Virus record (IMG/VR): IMGVR_UViG_3300044641_005534
Location: 1 to 35,352 of that record
DNA length: 35,352 bases
Direction: 5' to 3' (one strand)
Source: a virus
Part shown: positions 16,523 to 23,654 of the stretch, one piece after another
Position numbering within the stretch: the stretch's first letter is position 1
Layout of the letters: each line of letters starts with the position of its first letter
Notes under the pieces: model-generated
The model's database searches: none
What the model saw: only the letters and a program-made list of their open reading frames with translations
What the model was told of the DNA's origin: nothing
Position numbers and translations under genes: made by a program

Positions 16523-16891
16523 ATGTCAGCATCTGTTGGGGGCGCGACCCCCGTTTCCGTCCCGGCCTGTGTCATCGATCGTCCCGAGGGCGTCGAGGTC
16601 AACCTGTCGGGTCTTGTCATCGCTCACCCCCGTTTCGTGTTCGCCATGAAGGAGGCCGGTGCCGAGGAGTATGCGGTGCAGGATCGAGGCGCGTCGTTGT
16701 CGGAGGTCTGGCAGCGTCTCTACCGGCTGTCGTTGTCGGAGGTCATCTCCCCGGCGGTCCGCGACTACTCGGTGCTCGCCCTTGCCCGGACCGACGTCTC
16801 GGACGTGCTCATCCGGTTCGAGGATGGCACGCTACTCAACGTCGTCCGCGAGGCCGTCGAGTATTCGCCCCGCAGCAGGAGGTCAGCATGA
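16523..16891 (+). CDS. small protein of unknown function
   Basis: A 122-residue protein; the start is set by the array leader (AAGGAGG, 5-base spacing). The sequence alternates strands and short helices (VLIRFEDGTLLNVVREAVEY near the C-terminus). The RFEDGTLL motif resembles LFKDGSTLEIEAIV in the protein at 21819, suggesting a shared small beta fold among array products. No family assigned. Coupled to the next gene by an ATGA overlap. Confidence 0.7.
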   Translation: MSASVGGATPVSVPACVIDRPEGVEVNLSGLVIAHPRFVFAMKEAGAEEYAVQDRGASLSEVWQRLYRLSLSEVISPAVRDYSVLALARTDVSDVLIRFEDGTLLNVVREAVEYSPRSRRSA

Positions 16892-17163
16892 CTCCGGCGG
16901 GTGTCCCGGTCCCTGTCGAGGACGCGCTGTATCGGTGGCACGCCGACCGGTCCTACTCGTCGCACGACGACAACCGGATCACGGTCCTTGAGGCGTCTCG
17001 CCTTGGCGAGGTCTGGTCTGTCCGGTATCGGCTGGACCGCCGGAGCCGTCGGGAGGTCAGCACTGCGACCTTTGTGACCACTCCCCTGCGCACCACCTAC
17101 GGGGTTGCGACCGTCGAGGTCAGCGCGGGTGCGGCTCGGGTCGTCGCTGGGAGGTCGTTGTGA
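16888..17163 (+). CDS. small beta-rich protein
   Basis: A 91-residue protein: helix VEDALYRWHADRSY, then four or five strands (ITVLEASRLGEVWSVRYRL, EVSTATFVTT, YGVATVEVSAG). Its ATG overlaps the preceding stop and AGGAGG lies seven bases upstream. No recognised family; the strand pattern is typical of small phage host-takeover proteins in general, which is not evidence of function. Confidence 0.65.
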   Translation: MTPAGVPVPVEDALYRWHADRSYSSHDDNRITVLEASRLGEVWSVRYRLDRRSRREVSTATFVTTPLRTTYGVATVEVSAGAARVVAGRSL

Positions 17164-17235
17164 GGTCTGCCCCGAATCTTTTCGTGCGGTCTGTCAGGTC
17201 TGCGGGTCCGGGCGCGACCCTGTCTGTAACGTCAA

Positions 17236-17248
17236 CCGACCAAGGAGG
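17236..17248 (+). promoter_or_regulatory. array leader without an obvious promoter
   Basis: CCGACCAAGGAGG is intact, seven bases... before ATG 17255, but no TTGACT/TACATT pair at the usual distance is visible in the 91-bp gap. The upstream 31-base hairpin element (17191-17221) occupies the place where the promoter lies in other units. The gene may be read from the unit upstream. Confidence 0.6.
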
Positions 17249-17254
17249 TCAAGC

Positions 17255-17536
17255 ATGAACGCATCTCAGGAGGGGCCAGCTCGTCTGGTCGTGGTGGTGC
17301 CGCCCAGCGTGGCTGGCGGGTCAGAGGACCATCTGCGCTGGTTCGCCGGTCTGAAGGAGGCTCGGGCGCACGCGCTCGAGTACTTCCTTGCTGGCGACTC
17401 TGTCGAGACGTCGGTGGTGGTGGCCGTCGATGAGCAGGCTGCCGAGGGCGTGCCCGGCTGGGCGTCCGAGGATCTGGAGTGGAACCGGGCCGGTGTCCGT
17501 GACTGGCTGAAGCTGGAGCTGGAGCTGGGAACGTGA
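17255..17536 (+). CDS. small protein of unknown function
   Basis: A 93-residue protein: the strand LVVVVPPS, a helix FAGLKEARAHALEYFLAG, a strand ETSVVVAVDE, then an acidic C-terminal helix. The start is fixed by the array leader. It overlaps the following GTG by four bases. The beta-alpha-beta pattern suggests a small alpha/beta fold; no family recognised. Confidence 0.7.
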   Translation: MNASQEGPARLVVVVPPSVAGGSEDHLRWFAGLKEARAHALEYFLAGDSVETSVVVAVDEQAAEGVPGWASEDLEWNRAGVRDWLKLELELGT

Positions 17537-17973
17537 GCGCCGGGTTCCGGGGCCGTCTCGCAGGCCGTGACGCTTCCGGCGGGGTGGTGCGGCTTGGCGA
17601 TCGTGATTCGATGGGTCATGTCGTCGGCTTCATCCAGTCGGACGGGTCGTGCTGGGAGTCGGTGCTCGAGCACGACACATCCACCGCTGCGGGGCGCTAT
17701 GCGGACGCTGTGCAGGAGTTTCGGCGTGGCCTGACCCCTGACCCCCCGGACGTCCGTGCCATCGCTCAGGCGGCTTGTATCGATCCGGCGAATGTCGACG
17801 CCGCTGTGCAGGAGGCCGAGGAGTCGTTGGCCTTCTACGACCGGCTTCGGGACATGTCGCGTCCGGGTGTCGCTCGGTTCATGCTCCACTGCCTGCAGGA
17901 GGACCGGACCTTCGATTCGTGGACCGAGTTTCTGGACGCGCTCGGGGAGTGGCTCGAGGAGGGTCGGGGCTAG
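17533..17973 (+). CDS. hypothetical protein, helical
   Basis: A 146-residue protein starting with GTG in the preceding stop (GTGA). A short beta-rich N-terminus (VVRLGDRDSMGHVVGFI) is followed by a long helical part with many acidic residues. Its TAG stop sits in a CTAG shared with the convergent 32-residue gene, so the two stops overlap by four bases. Function unknown. Confidence 0.65.
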   Translation: MSAGFRGRLAGRDASGGVVRLGDRDSMGHVVGFIQSDGSCWESVLEHDTSTAAGRYADAVQEFRRGLTPDPPDVRAIAQAACIDPANVDAAVQEAEESLAFYDRLRDMSRPGVARFMLHCLQEDRTFDSWTEFLDALGEWLEEGRG

Positions 17974-18068
17974 CGGTCCCCGGCCTGCCGGTTGAGGTGC
18001 CACTCGAAGATCTCGATCCCGGCGATGTAGGTGGCGGCGATGGCGAGGCCGAGCAGCGTGTCGGTCAC
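17970..18068 (-). CDS. 32-residue membrane peptide
   Basis: GTG start overlapping the stop of the larger minus-strand gene (GTGA), stop in a CTAG shared with the convergent plus-strand gene. The product has one hydrophobic segment (TLLGLAIAATYIAGIEIF) and a charged C-terminus (EWHLNRQAGDR), the form of a small single-span protein. The exact fit between two gene ends supports a real gene. Confidence 0.55.
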   Translation of the reverse strand: MTDTLLGLAIAATYIAGIEIFEWHLNRQAGDR

Positions 18069-18601
18069 TCGCCCTTGCCGCGCTTCTCCGCCCGGTCGAG
18101 CTGGTCGCTCCGGCGTCGGGCCTTGGCAGCGATCGCCTGTGCCGCCTGCCGGGTCTTGGGGACCGGCTCACCCCACGCGGTCGCCATGAGTGCTAGGCGC
18201 GTCGGCTTGCCGTCGTCTCCGACCATCGGCCCCTTGGGGTTGGAGTAGAAGCGCGTCGCCCAGCTAATCCAGCGGCGCTTGTCTCGGGTGCTGGCCTTCG
18301 AGTAGCTCTTGACCCCCGGCTTGATGTTCTGCCCCTGTGCCTTCAGCGATCGTCTGCCCGCAGCGTTCAGCCCGCCCTTCGGGTTCTTGCCGCGCTTGGT
18401 CGTCCATGCCTGCCCTTCCAGCAGCTCGTCGAGGGCTGTCTCCGGCTCAGGCGGCTTCGGCTCGAGGTCGACGATCCCGTATTGCCGCAGGGTGTCGATC
18501 GCCTTGTCGCTTGTCTCCCGGTCTGGTCGTTTGTCCACGTCTGTATCGTAGCGCGGCTTGACCCTGCCCGCCCGTTCTGTTACGCTGCTCGTCGCAATCA
18601 C
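18065..18601 (-). CDS. basic hypothetical protein (GGLNxxGR motif)
   Basis: A basic protein of 178 residues, or 157 if it starts at GTG 18538. It contains KNPKGGLNAAGRRSLKAQG followed by a basic segment and an alanine/arginine-rich C-terminal helix. The GGLNxxGR motif is reminiscent of small basic DUF6321-like phage proteins, although the usual SFCARM ending is replaced. It is one of only two minus-strand genes inside the plus-strand array. The promoter of the next plus-strand gene (18558-18586) lies inside its 5' end if the longer start is used, which favours the shorter start. Neither start has a good ribosome site. A DNA-binding or head-associated role is possible. Confidence 0.65.
   Translation of the reverse strand: MIATSSVTERAGRVKPRYDTDVDKRPDRETSDKAIDTLRQYGIVDLEPKPPEPETALDELLEGQAWTTKRGKNPKGGLNAAGRRSLKAQGQNIKPGVKSYSKASTRDKRRWISWATRFYSNPKGPMVGDDGKPTRLALMATAWGEPVPKTRQAAQAIAAKARRRSDQLDRAEKRGKGE
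18558..18586 (+). promoter_or_regulatory. promoter of the multi-HTH gene
   Basis: TTGACC, 17-base spacer, TACGCT. Unlike its neighbours the spacer lacks TATGC and the leader is diverged (ACGACCTATCTAGGAGG, with an AGGAGG ribosome site). Confidence 0.65.
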
Positions 18602-18622
18602 GACCTATCTAGGAGGCTTCCC

Positions 18623-19738
18623 ATGACCCTTTCCGACCCCAGCGGGGCCGTCGCCCTGCCCGAGATCACCGTCCCTGTCGATGCCCGCCAGCGGCGCGAT
18701 CGTGAGCGGCGCTCCCTTGGCCTTTCGTGGTCCGAGTGGATCCTTTTCAAGGCGTGCGAGTGGACCCGTCTCTACGGCGTGCCCCCGTCTGCGATGGATT
18801 GGAACGTGCCGATGGCCCGTCGTTCGGCGACCCCCGAGCGTGCGGCGCTGCTGGCCGAGCGTTACTCGGAGCACGTCTGGCCGTCGACTTCGACTACGGC
18901 TTCGAAGTTCGGGTCTTGGAACGCCATGATCGAAGCGGCAGGTCTGCCCGCCATCCCCGGTGGCCGTCGCCGGACCCGTGCTCGGGACCAGTGGCCCAAG
19001 GCTCAGGCTCGGCGTGAGCGGATCGAGGCGCTGCTGCTGGAGGGTCGCTCTCGGCAGGAGGTGGCCGACGCGCTCGGGATCTCCCGCGCTTCCCTTGCAG
19101 GGGACATCGTCCGGATGCGGCGGCTGGGCTTCGACGTCCCCGACTCGAACCGGTCTGGCGTGACCGTTGTCAGGCCGCACATCGAACCGCCCGAGGTGGT
19201 CGGGCCTTCCCCTGCCGTGCTGCAGCAGATCGCCGCGCTGTGGCGGCTGGGTGCTCCGGTTCAGGAGATCGCTGACACCTTCACCGGCGGTCACCCCGGC
19301 GTGCTGCTCTCCCACGTCGAGCGGTGCCGTGCCGCCAACCCTTCCCTGCCCGTCAGGGATCTCGAGCGCAGCGAGGCCGAGCGGCAGCTGTCGCCGGAGC
19401 GCGAGGCCCGCTTGCAGGAGGTCGCCGAGCTGTGGCGCTCGGGGCTTCGGTCGGAGGTCATCGCCGATCGCCTTGCCGTTGCCCGCTCGACCGTCTGGGC
19501 CGACGTAGCGCTTCTCCGCGATCGTGGAGTCGCCCTGCCGGAGCGCCCGCCCGGACGTCCCCGGCTGGATGGTCCGTCTGCCCCGGTGCTGCAGCGTCGT
19601 GCCCGCGTTCGGACTATGGATCACGCGGGGCTGAACACCGCAGCGATCGCCGAGCGGCTGGGCGTGACCCCAGCGACCGTGCGGGCCGACCTGCGAGCGA
19701 TTCGGGACGCTTCGCCGAGCCGCTACGGGGGCGCTTGA
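18623..19738 (+). CDS. multi-HTH DNA-binding protein with an HNH-associated repeat
   Basis: A 371-residue protein with four helix-turn-helix modules at about 130-168, 198-237, 261-301 and 328-363. Each has the pattern LWRxGxxxxxIADxLxVxxxTVxxDVxxLR. The N-terminal part (67-108, with WPSTSTTASKFGSWNAMIEAAGL) resembles the repeat found next to HNH homing endonucleases, but no nuclease domain is present. The start at 18623 is set by AGGAGG. It lies in the middle of the array under a variant promoter and leader, and its TGA stop is inside the -35 box of the next promoter. Four HTHs would suit binding to a long or repeated site; a regulator of the repeated array promoters is the obvious hypothesis, not shown. 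Confidence 0.8.
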   Translation: MTLSDPSGAVALPEITVPVDARQRRDRERRSLGLSWSEWILFKACEWTRLYGVPPSAMDWNVPMARRSATPERAALLAERYSEHVWPSTSTTASKFGSWNAMIEAAGLPAIPGGRRRTRARDQWPKAQARRERIEALLLEGRSRQEVADALGISRASLAGDIVRMRRLGFDVPDSNRSGVTVVRPHIEPPEVVGPSPAVLQQIAALWRLGAPVQEIADTFTGGHPGVLLSHVERCRAANPSLPVRDLERSEAERQLSPEREARLQEVAELWRSGLRSEVIADRLAVARSTVWADVALLRDRGVALPERPPGRPRLDGPSAPVLQRRARVRTMDHAGLNTAAIAERLGVTPATVRADLRAIRDASPSRYGGA

Positions 19739-19763
19739 CTTCTGTCGGTCGGGATGCTATGCT
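19735..19763 (+). promoter_or_regulatory. array promoter; -35 contains the upstream stop codon
   Basis: TTGACT, 17-base spacer ending in ATGC, TATGCT. The TGA of TTGACT (19736-19738) is the stop of the multi-HTH gene. Leader CCGACCAAGGAGG at 19775-19787. Confidence 0.85.
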
Positions 19764-19793
19764 GTGCGCAGCAACCGACCAAGGAGGTATCAG

Positions 19794-20000
19794 ATGATCG
19801 TAGGCACCGTAGGAACCACCGCGACGCTTCACGTCCTGCGCCCCGCCAAGAGGCGACACGTCAACGAGAACGTCGAGGGCAAGCTCGAGCCGAGCTGCCG
19901 GTCCCGTTCGTCGCACTTCGGCTTCGCCGTCGACCCCCAGAGCGCGTTCGCCGCTGACGCCAAGAGGTGTCGTCGCTGCTTCGGCGAGGTGGCCCAGTGA
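19794..20000 (+). CDS. small basic protein with a CxxC
   Basis: A 68-residue protein; the N-terminus is beta-like (IVGTVGTTATLHVL), the rest is basic and ends with a CRRCFGE knuckle plus an isolated Cys (EPSC), a possible partial zinc site. It has the look of the small HRDA/CRRC-type actinobacterial proteins that carry a short zinc knuckle. The start is fixed by the array leader. Overlaps the next GTG by four bases. Confidence 0.65.
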   Translation: MIVGTVGTTATLHVLRPAKRRHVNENVEGKLEPSCRSRSSHFGFAVDPQSAFAADAKRCRRCFGEVAQ

Positions 20001-20413
20001 TCTCGCTGGTCGAGGTCGCCGAGTTCGGGGGCCGTCGGGAGGAGATCCGCGACGTGTCCGAGGCCAGCGATCGTGACCGCCTGCAGGAGGCGTTCCGCGT
20101 CTGGCGGAAGCTCACCGGCGGTCGTGCTCGAGGGAACTTCGGGTGCTGCGGCTCCTGCGCATCGGCGGAGCTTGCCGGGATGGACGAGGGCGATCGCAGC
20201 TTCGTGTTCTGGCACCGTCAGGACGACGAGGCGTTCGCCCCGGACCCTTGGCACGGCACCCACACCGACACCCTGCACTCGTCGCTGTGGATCAAGCACA
20301 GCGCGTCTGCCGAGGAGCTGGAGCTGCTCGTCGAGCTGGCCGAGGCCGTCGGGCTTCAGGCCAGCTGGGACGGCAGCGAGTCCCGCTGTGTCGAGGTGTC
20401 GCGGCAGGACTAG
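19997..20413 (+). CDS. DUF6891-like protein
   Basis: A 138-residue protein. The segment NFGCCGSCASAEL, then FVFWHRQDDEAF, and finally a helix followed by a VGLQASWDG strand match what I recall of the DUF6891 family: a CC-x2-C cysteine cluster, a tyrosine or phenylalanine-rich strand with HxQD, and a C-terminal WDG strand. Function of that family is unknown. GTG start in the previous stop. A 10-bp-stem terminator follows. Confidence 0.7.
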   Translation: MISLVEVAEFGGRREEIRDVSEASDRDRLQEAFRVWRKLTGGRARGNFGCCGSCASAELAGMDEGDRSFVFWHRQDDEAFAPDPWHGTHTDTLHSSLWIKHSASAEELELLVELAEAVGLQASWDGSESRCVEVSRQD

Positions 20414-20425
20414 GGCGGGAGCGAT

Positions 20426-20454
20426 CGCGGCGCTCGGGGATCTCGGGCGTCGCG
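20426..20454 (+). terminator. unit-end terminator hairpin
   Basis: CGCGGCGCTC pairs with GGGCGTCGCG (10 bp, two G-U pairs) around a 9-base loop. The left arm begins inside the GCGATCGCGG motif that follows the stop codon. Confidence 0.65.
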
Positions 20455-20464
20455 GTCGGGCCGC

Positions 20465-20493
20465 TTGCTTCTCTCCGGCATCTATGCTACGCT
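20465..20493 (+). promoter_or_regulatory. array promoter
   Basis: TTGCTT, 17-base spacer ending TATGC, TACGCT. Leader CCGACCAAGGAGG at 20511-20523; the ATG is five bases beyond. Confidence 0.8.
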
Positions 20494-20528
20494 ACCGTTG
20501 TTAGCAGGAACCGACCAAGGAGGATCGC

Positions 20529-21026
20529 ATGGCATTTCGAGACGAGATCACAGTCAGCGGGACGATCCCGGCAGGCACCTACTTCGTGGGTGATCCCGGT
20601 TACGCCTTCGACGACCACGGCGTGTGGATGGAGCTGCTCAAGTCGGCGGACTTCGAGAGCCGCGACCTGCTCGAGGCGTCGGCGCGTGGCCGCAGCTTCG
20701 TCGCTTCCGGCACTGCCTACGGCGACGGCGAGTACGAGGATCGCGAGGGCAGGCGCTACCCGGTCGACGCAGGTCTGATCGGCGTGGTCCCGGCTCGGGG
20801 CAAGACCCCTTGGGGCATGCACCGCATCGAGTTCCCCGACGAGTTCACCGTCAGCTACGAGGACGGCACGATCTACATCGGGACGATCGCGATCGAGACG
20901 GACCCGCGCTTCGAGTGCGACGGGTTGCGCTGCAACACGGAGGTCGAGGAGTGGGAGGACTACTGCCCCGACTGTGCCGCCGAGTTCGAGGAGCAGGAGC
21001 TGGGCGAGCAGGACGACGACCAGTAG
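20529..21026 (+). CDS. conserved phage protein (GDPGY ... VDAGLIGVVP type) with C-terminal zinc ribbon
   Basis: A 165-residue protein. The N-terminal part has YFVGDPGYAFDD, then TAYGDGEYEDREG and YPVDAGLIGVVP, the signature of a small widespread phage protein family of unknown role. The C-terminus adds a zinc ribbon: FECDGLRCNTEVEEWEDYCPDC, giving CxxxxC and CxxC. The tail is very acidic. It is the only gene of its unit, with its own promoter and UUCG terminator. The ribbon suggests binding to nucleic acid or to a host protein. Confidence 0.75.
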   Translation: MAFRDEITVSGTIPAGTYFVGDPGYAFDDHGVWMELLKSADFESRDLLEASARGRSFVASGTAYGDGEYEDREGRRYPVDAGLIGVVPARGKTPWGMHRIEFPDEFTVSYEDGTIYIGTIAIETDPRFECDGLRCNTEVEEWEDYCPDCAAEFEEQELGEQDDDQ

Positions 21027-21037
21027 CGATCGTGGAG

Positions 21038-21059
21038 GGTCCGGGCTTCGGCTCGGGCC
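21038..21059 (+). terminator. UUCG-loop terminator
   Basis: GGTCCGGGC-TTCG-GCTCGGGCC, a 9-bp stem closed by a UUCG tetraloop, following TAGCGATCGTGG at the gene end. No long U-tract. Confidence 0.75.
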
Positions 21060-21070
21060 TTCCCGGTCGC

Positions 21071-21099
21071 TTGACTTTTGTCGGCGGCGATGCTATGCT
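21071..21099 (+). promoter_or_regulatory. array promoter
   Basis: TTGACT, 17-base spacer ending ATGC, TATGCT. Leader CCGACCAAGGAGG at 21113-21125. Confidence 0.87.
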
Positions 21100-21131
21100 G
21101 TCGTCACCATTACCGACCAAGGAGGTATCGC

Positions 21132-21524
21132 ATGAACACGCTTTTCGGCTTCACCCCAGAGGACATCGCGGCGGTCGCCTTCGGCGCAGGCGTCCCGTTC
21201 GCCGTCACCGAGATCCGGCTCGTCAGGGGCGAGATCCGGACCCTTCGGATCGAGGCCCAGCGCGAGTCGCTCGAGGGCGCTTCGGTGCCCGTCGATATCA
21301 CGATCGCGGCTGGTGCGGATCGGGCGAAGGTGCTCGGCTCCAATCCATCGTCCGAGACATTCATCCTGACGGCGCTCCCGTCGATCGTGGGGACCGGGGA
21401 TGTCTGCCCGTATCCCATTTCGGACGAGGGCGCTGCTGTCTGGCTCTCGGCGGCGCTGGTCACCAATGCCCTGTCAACCAAGCTTGCCTGCACCGAGACC
21501 GGTGTGGGTGCCCCGCGCTCGTAG
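21132..21524 (+). CDS. hypothetical alpha/beta protein
   Basis: A 130-residue protein: helix PEDIAAVAFGAG, strands VTEIRLVRGEIRTLRIEA and VDITIAAG, and a C-terminal helix rich in Ala and Ser. It belongs to the same general size and style as the proteins at 22181, 23903 and 24361, with a strand-rich centre and a helix that begins like AVWLSAALVTNAL. Distant homology within the array is possible. Single-gene unit; start set by the leader; a long terminator hairpin follows. Confidence 0.7.
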   Translation: MNTLFGFTPEDIAAVAFGAGVPFAVTEIRLVRGEIRTLRIEAQRESLEGASVPVDITIAAGADRAKVLGSNPSSETFILTALPSIVGTGDVCPYPISDEGAAVWLSAALVTNALSTKLACTETGVGAPRS

Positions 21525-21549
21525 GGTCGGTTCTCAGCGATCGCGGGAG

Positions 21550-21585
21550 GGACGGGGGTCCGGAGAGCCAGCCGGATTCCCGTCC
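21550..21585 (+). terminator. long terminator hairpin
   Basis: GGACGGG pairs with CCCGTCC, with an inner GTCCGG/CCGGAT stem, followed by ATTCATTT. Located after a GCGATCGCGG motif at the end of the unit. Confidence 0.7.
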
Positions 21586-21615
21586 ATTCATTTCACCACA
21601 ACCAGAGGAGGCAGC

Positions 21616-21822
21616 ATGACGACGATGGGTTGGCCCGGTTCTCGGGAGGAGGAGTATTTGCAGGCGCTCAGCGAGCCTGTGCAGGTGGACGGCTTCGATT
21701 CGATCGAGGCGTGGGCCGCTTCGCAGCAGCTCACCCTGTCGGAGGCGCTCGAGGAGGGCGTGCGGCAGGACGACGACGGGACGATCTGGGTGCCCGTCAA
21801 CCTGAGCAGGTGGCTGGCGTGA
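21616..21822 (+). CDS. small acidic protein
   Basis: A 68-residue acidic helical protein containing FDSIEAWAASQQLTLSEALEEG, ending with a strand-like TIWVPVNLSRWLA. The ribosome site is AGAGGAGG; the upstream leader (CAACCAGAGGAGG) is a diverged array leader and no TTGACT promoter is visible in the 91-bp gap. It may rely on read-through. Overlaps the next GTG by four bases. Confidence 0.65.
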   Translation: MTTMGWPGSREEEYLQALSEPVQVDGFDSIEAWAASQQLTLSEALEEGVRQDDDGTIWVPVNLSRWLA

Positions 21823-22121
21823 CGGGCCTGCTCGATTGGCACGACGAGTCGAGTCGGGGTAACCTGCTGGTCCTGTTCAAGGACGGCAGCACGCTCGAGA
21901 TCGAAGCGATCGTGGGCGGTGGGATGTTCGTCGGCGACGATCCCGACAGCGGCTCGGGCTACGAGGTGCACGCGACGGCGGCGGACGGATCTCCGCTCAC
22001 CCTTCAGCAGTCAGCGATCGCGGCGGTGCTCGAGCTTGAGCGGCTTCGGCAGGTCGAGTTCGGCAACCCCTTTGTCGCGTCCCCGGCTGGTCACCCGCGT
22101 GGTCGAGCGGTTCCTGCTTGA
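21819..22121 (+). CDS. small beta-rich protein
   Basis: A 100-residue protein with strands NLLVLFKDGSTLEIEAIV and GGMFVGDD, then a helix LQQSAIAAVLELERLRQVEFG. GTG start in the preceding stop (GTGA). Its TGA stop lies inside the -35 box of the next promoter (22118-22123). No family recognised. Confidence 0.65.
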   Translation: MTGLLDWHDESSRGNLLVLFKDGSTLEIEAIVGGGMFVGDDPDSGSGYEVHATAADGSPLTLQQSAIAAVLELERLRQVEFGNPFVASPAGHPRGRAVPA

Positions 22122-22146
22122 CTTCTGCCGGTGCCTATGCTACATT
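22118..22146 (+). promoter_or_regulatory. array promoter; -35 contains the upstream stop codon
   Basis: TTGACT, 17-base spacer ending TATGC, TACATT. The preceding gene stops at TGA 22119-22121, within the -35. Leader CCGACCAAGGAGG at 22162-22174. Confidence 0.9.
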
Positions 22147-22180
22147 ACTTAGCGTTAGGAACCGACCAAGGAGGTATCAA

Positions 22181-22672
22181 GTGAGCACAACCACATTCCA
22201 CGATCGCGTCGTCGACGGAGAGGCTCGGGCCGAGGGATTCGTCCCGGTCATCGTCGAGCGGCTCGGCAACATGTTCGGTGGCCGGGCGCTGGCGATCAAC
22301 GTCAGGGGCAGCAGCATCGACATTCGCTACGGCGTCGAGCAGGTCAGCGGCACAACCCCGCAGACCGAGCGTTGGGTCGGCGTCCGGGTCACCGCCAACT
22401 TCCCTTCCTACTCGAAGGGCATGAGCTACATGGAGCTGTCCCCGGAGCTGATGACTCGCACCGGCAGGAGTCCCCGGCACAGCGGGTTCTGGTCACCCGA
22501 CATCAACCTGAGCGCAGGTCGCTCAGACCGGATGGCCGACGGCGCGGAGGTCACCTGCAGCTCGGGGCCGCTGCTCAACGGCGGCGAGGGGCCGGGCCGA
22601 GCGGCGATGTTCACTGGCTGCCTGTCGATCGCCAACGGGCTGATCGAGGACGCCGAGGAGCTGGGCCTGTAG
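22181..22672 (+). CDS. hypothetical protein, beta-rich
   Basis: A 163-residue protein starting with GTG at the position where ATG stands in other units (GGTATCAAGTG). Central strands include ALAINVRGSSIDIRYGVEQV and WVGVRVTANFPS; the C-terminus is a helix (LSIANGLIEDAEELGL). This layout of a strand-rich body and a final helix recurs in the proteins at 22889, 23903 and 24361. No family recognised. Confidence 0.7.
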   Translation: MSTTTFHDRVVDGEARAEGFVPVIVERLGNMFGGRALAINVRGSSIDIRYGVEQVSGTTPQTERWVGVRVTANFPSYSKGMSYMELSPELMTRTGRSPRHSGFWSPDINLSAGRSDRMADGAEVTCSSGPLLNGGEGPGRAAMFTGCLSIANGLIEDAEELGL

Positions 22673-22697
22673 CTCAGCGCCACATCCGGTAGCGATC

Positions 22698-22721
22698 GCG
22701 GCTCGGAAGTTCTCGGGCCGC
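22698..22721 (+). terminator. unit-end hairpin
   Basis: GCGGC pairs with GCCGC around a 14-base loop; the left arm overlaps GCGATCGCGG and CTTTCGCG follows. Moderate support. Confidence 0.5.
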
Positions 22722-22762
22722 TTTCGCGTTGGCCGCAGCCCGCAAAGCGAGAATGGGACACA

Positions 22763-22791
22763 AGCATAGCTTTTTCACGCTGGGAAGTCAA
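22763..22791 (-). promoter_or_regulatory. isolated minus-strand promoter
   Basis: On the minus strand TTGACT, 17-base spacer, TATGCT, followed by TGTGTCCC. GCGATCGC directly abuts the -35. It points left, antisense to the gene at 22181, with no minus-strand gene nearby. It shares the TGTGTCCC start region with the promoters at 25017, 30192 and (one change) 30254. Confidence 0.75.
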
Positions 22792-22826
22792 GCGATCGCG
22801 GGGAGAATCTTTTGTGGTCGGTGCCC

Positions 22827-22855
22827 TTGACTTCTGCCGGTGGGGATGCTATCGT
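22827..22855 (+). promoter_or_regulatory. array promoter
   Basis: TTGACT, 17-base spacer ending ATGC, TATCGT. Leader CCGACCAAGGAGG at 22870-22882; the gene starts with GTG. Confidence 0.87.
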
Positions 22856-22888
22856 GCTTTCAGTAGGAACCGACCAAGGAGGTAGCAA

Positions 22889-23374
22889 GTGAAGATCAAC
22901 CCCGTCATTTACAAGGTGCTCGAGGCGAAGCTCAACGGTCGTCTGGGCGTCTCGGAGTACATCGAGGACGCCGAGCAGGTGCTCATCTACGAGTGCGAGG
23001 GCGGACACATCTGGCGCAGGTTCAGTCGCGGACACGGCGACGATCGCGTCGAGTACGACGTCTCGGTCCAGATGGTCACCCAGAACTTCGGGCGGATCAC
23101 CGTGTATCGGTATGCTGGCTACGATATCGAGCAGACGATCATCCCCGCCATCGAGTTCGGGGCGCTGTCCGTCACCGCAGCGTCTCCGGCGCTCCCGGTG
23201 CTCGAGGTGCCGGAGGCGTCGCTCACCGACATCGCAGAGATCCGGCTGTGGAACTCGGCCTTCGAGTTCGCGGTCGAGATGAGCGAGGTGCTCGTCAAGG
23301 TCGCCAACGGCACCTACGAGCCGGAGTCGCTGGTTCGGGCAGCCGAGTGGCTCGAGGGGCAGGTGGCCGCATGA
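22889..23374 (+). CDS. hypothetical alpha/beta protein
   Basis: A 161-residue protein: N-terminal helix (VIYKVLEAKLNG), central strands (YDVSVQMVTQNFGRITVYRYAG), and a C-terminal helical part (EFAVEMSEVLVKVANG). GTG start with the array leader. Coupled by ATGA overlap to the next gene. Similar layout to other array proteins; no known family. Confidence 0.7.
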   Translation: MKINPVIYKVLEAKLNGRLGVSEYIEDAEQVLIYECEGGHIWRRFSRGHGDDRVEYDVSVQMVTQNFGRITVYRYAGYDIEQTIIPAIEFGALSVTAASPALPVLEVPEASLTDIAEIRLWNSAFEFAVEMSEVLVKVANGTYEPESLVRAAEWLEGQVAA

Positions 23375-23559
23375 AGGGCTTGAGGGGCCGTCGCACAATC
23401 GTCCTGATGGACCTGACCGCCGAGGAGGTAGCGTCCCTGCGGAAGCTGTCCCAGCAGGAGGAGTCCCGGCTCGACCTTCGGCAGGCGTCTGGGGAGCTGC
23501 CCGAGACCGGCAAGGTTCGCGCCAAGGTCGTCGCAAAGCTCCTGCGGGTGACCGAGTAG
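23371..23559 (+). CDS. small charged helical protein
   Basis: A 62-residue protein: strand RRTIVLMDLTAEEVASLRKL, then a charged helical tail. It starts by ATGA overlap and ends with TAGCGATCGCGGG, so the GCGATCG motif overlaps the stop codon. The strand-helix beginning with DLTAEEVASLRKL is typical of small phage proteins of unknown function. Confidence 0.65.
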   Translation: MKGLRGRRTIVLMDLTAEEVASLRKLSQQEESRLDLRQASGELPETGKVRAKVVAKLLRVTE

Positions 23560-23569
23560 CGATCGCGGG

Positions 23570-23593
23570 TGGCCCTGCCTTCGGGCGGGGTCA
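23570..23593 (+). terminator. UUCG-loop terminator abutting the next promoter
   Basis: TGGCCCTGCC-TTCG-GGCGGGGTCA, a 10-bp stem with two G-U pairs and a UUCG loop. It ends one base before the next -35 (23595). Confidence 0.75.
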
Positions 23594-23594
23594 C

Positions 23595-23623
23595 TTGCTT
23601 TTCGCCGGGGGCTATGCTACATT
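23595..23623 (+). promoter_or_regulatory. array promoter
   Basis: TTGCTT, 17-base spacer ending TATGC, TACATT. Leader CCGACCAAGGAGG at 23636-23648. Confidence 0.85.
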
Positions 23624-23654
23624 ACCCAGCAGTAACCGACCAAGGAGGTATCGC

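Noticed and set aside
18065-18601. The minus-strand frame as a mere shadow
   Set aside because: There is no supported plus-strand gene opposite it, it has a recognisable GGLNxxGR segment, and it is coupled by GTGA to the next small ORF, so it was kept as a gene.
18605-19624. 339-codon minus-strand ORF opposite the multi-HTH gene
   Set aside because: Low-complexity Arg/Gly/Pro-rich product with no ribosome site, mirroring a well-supported plus-strand gene.
20624-21619. 331-codon plus-strand ORF across two units
   Set aside because: It runs through a terminator, promoter and leader and is out of frame with two supported genes; the product is Arg/Gly-rich.
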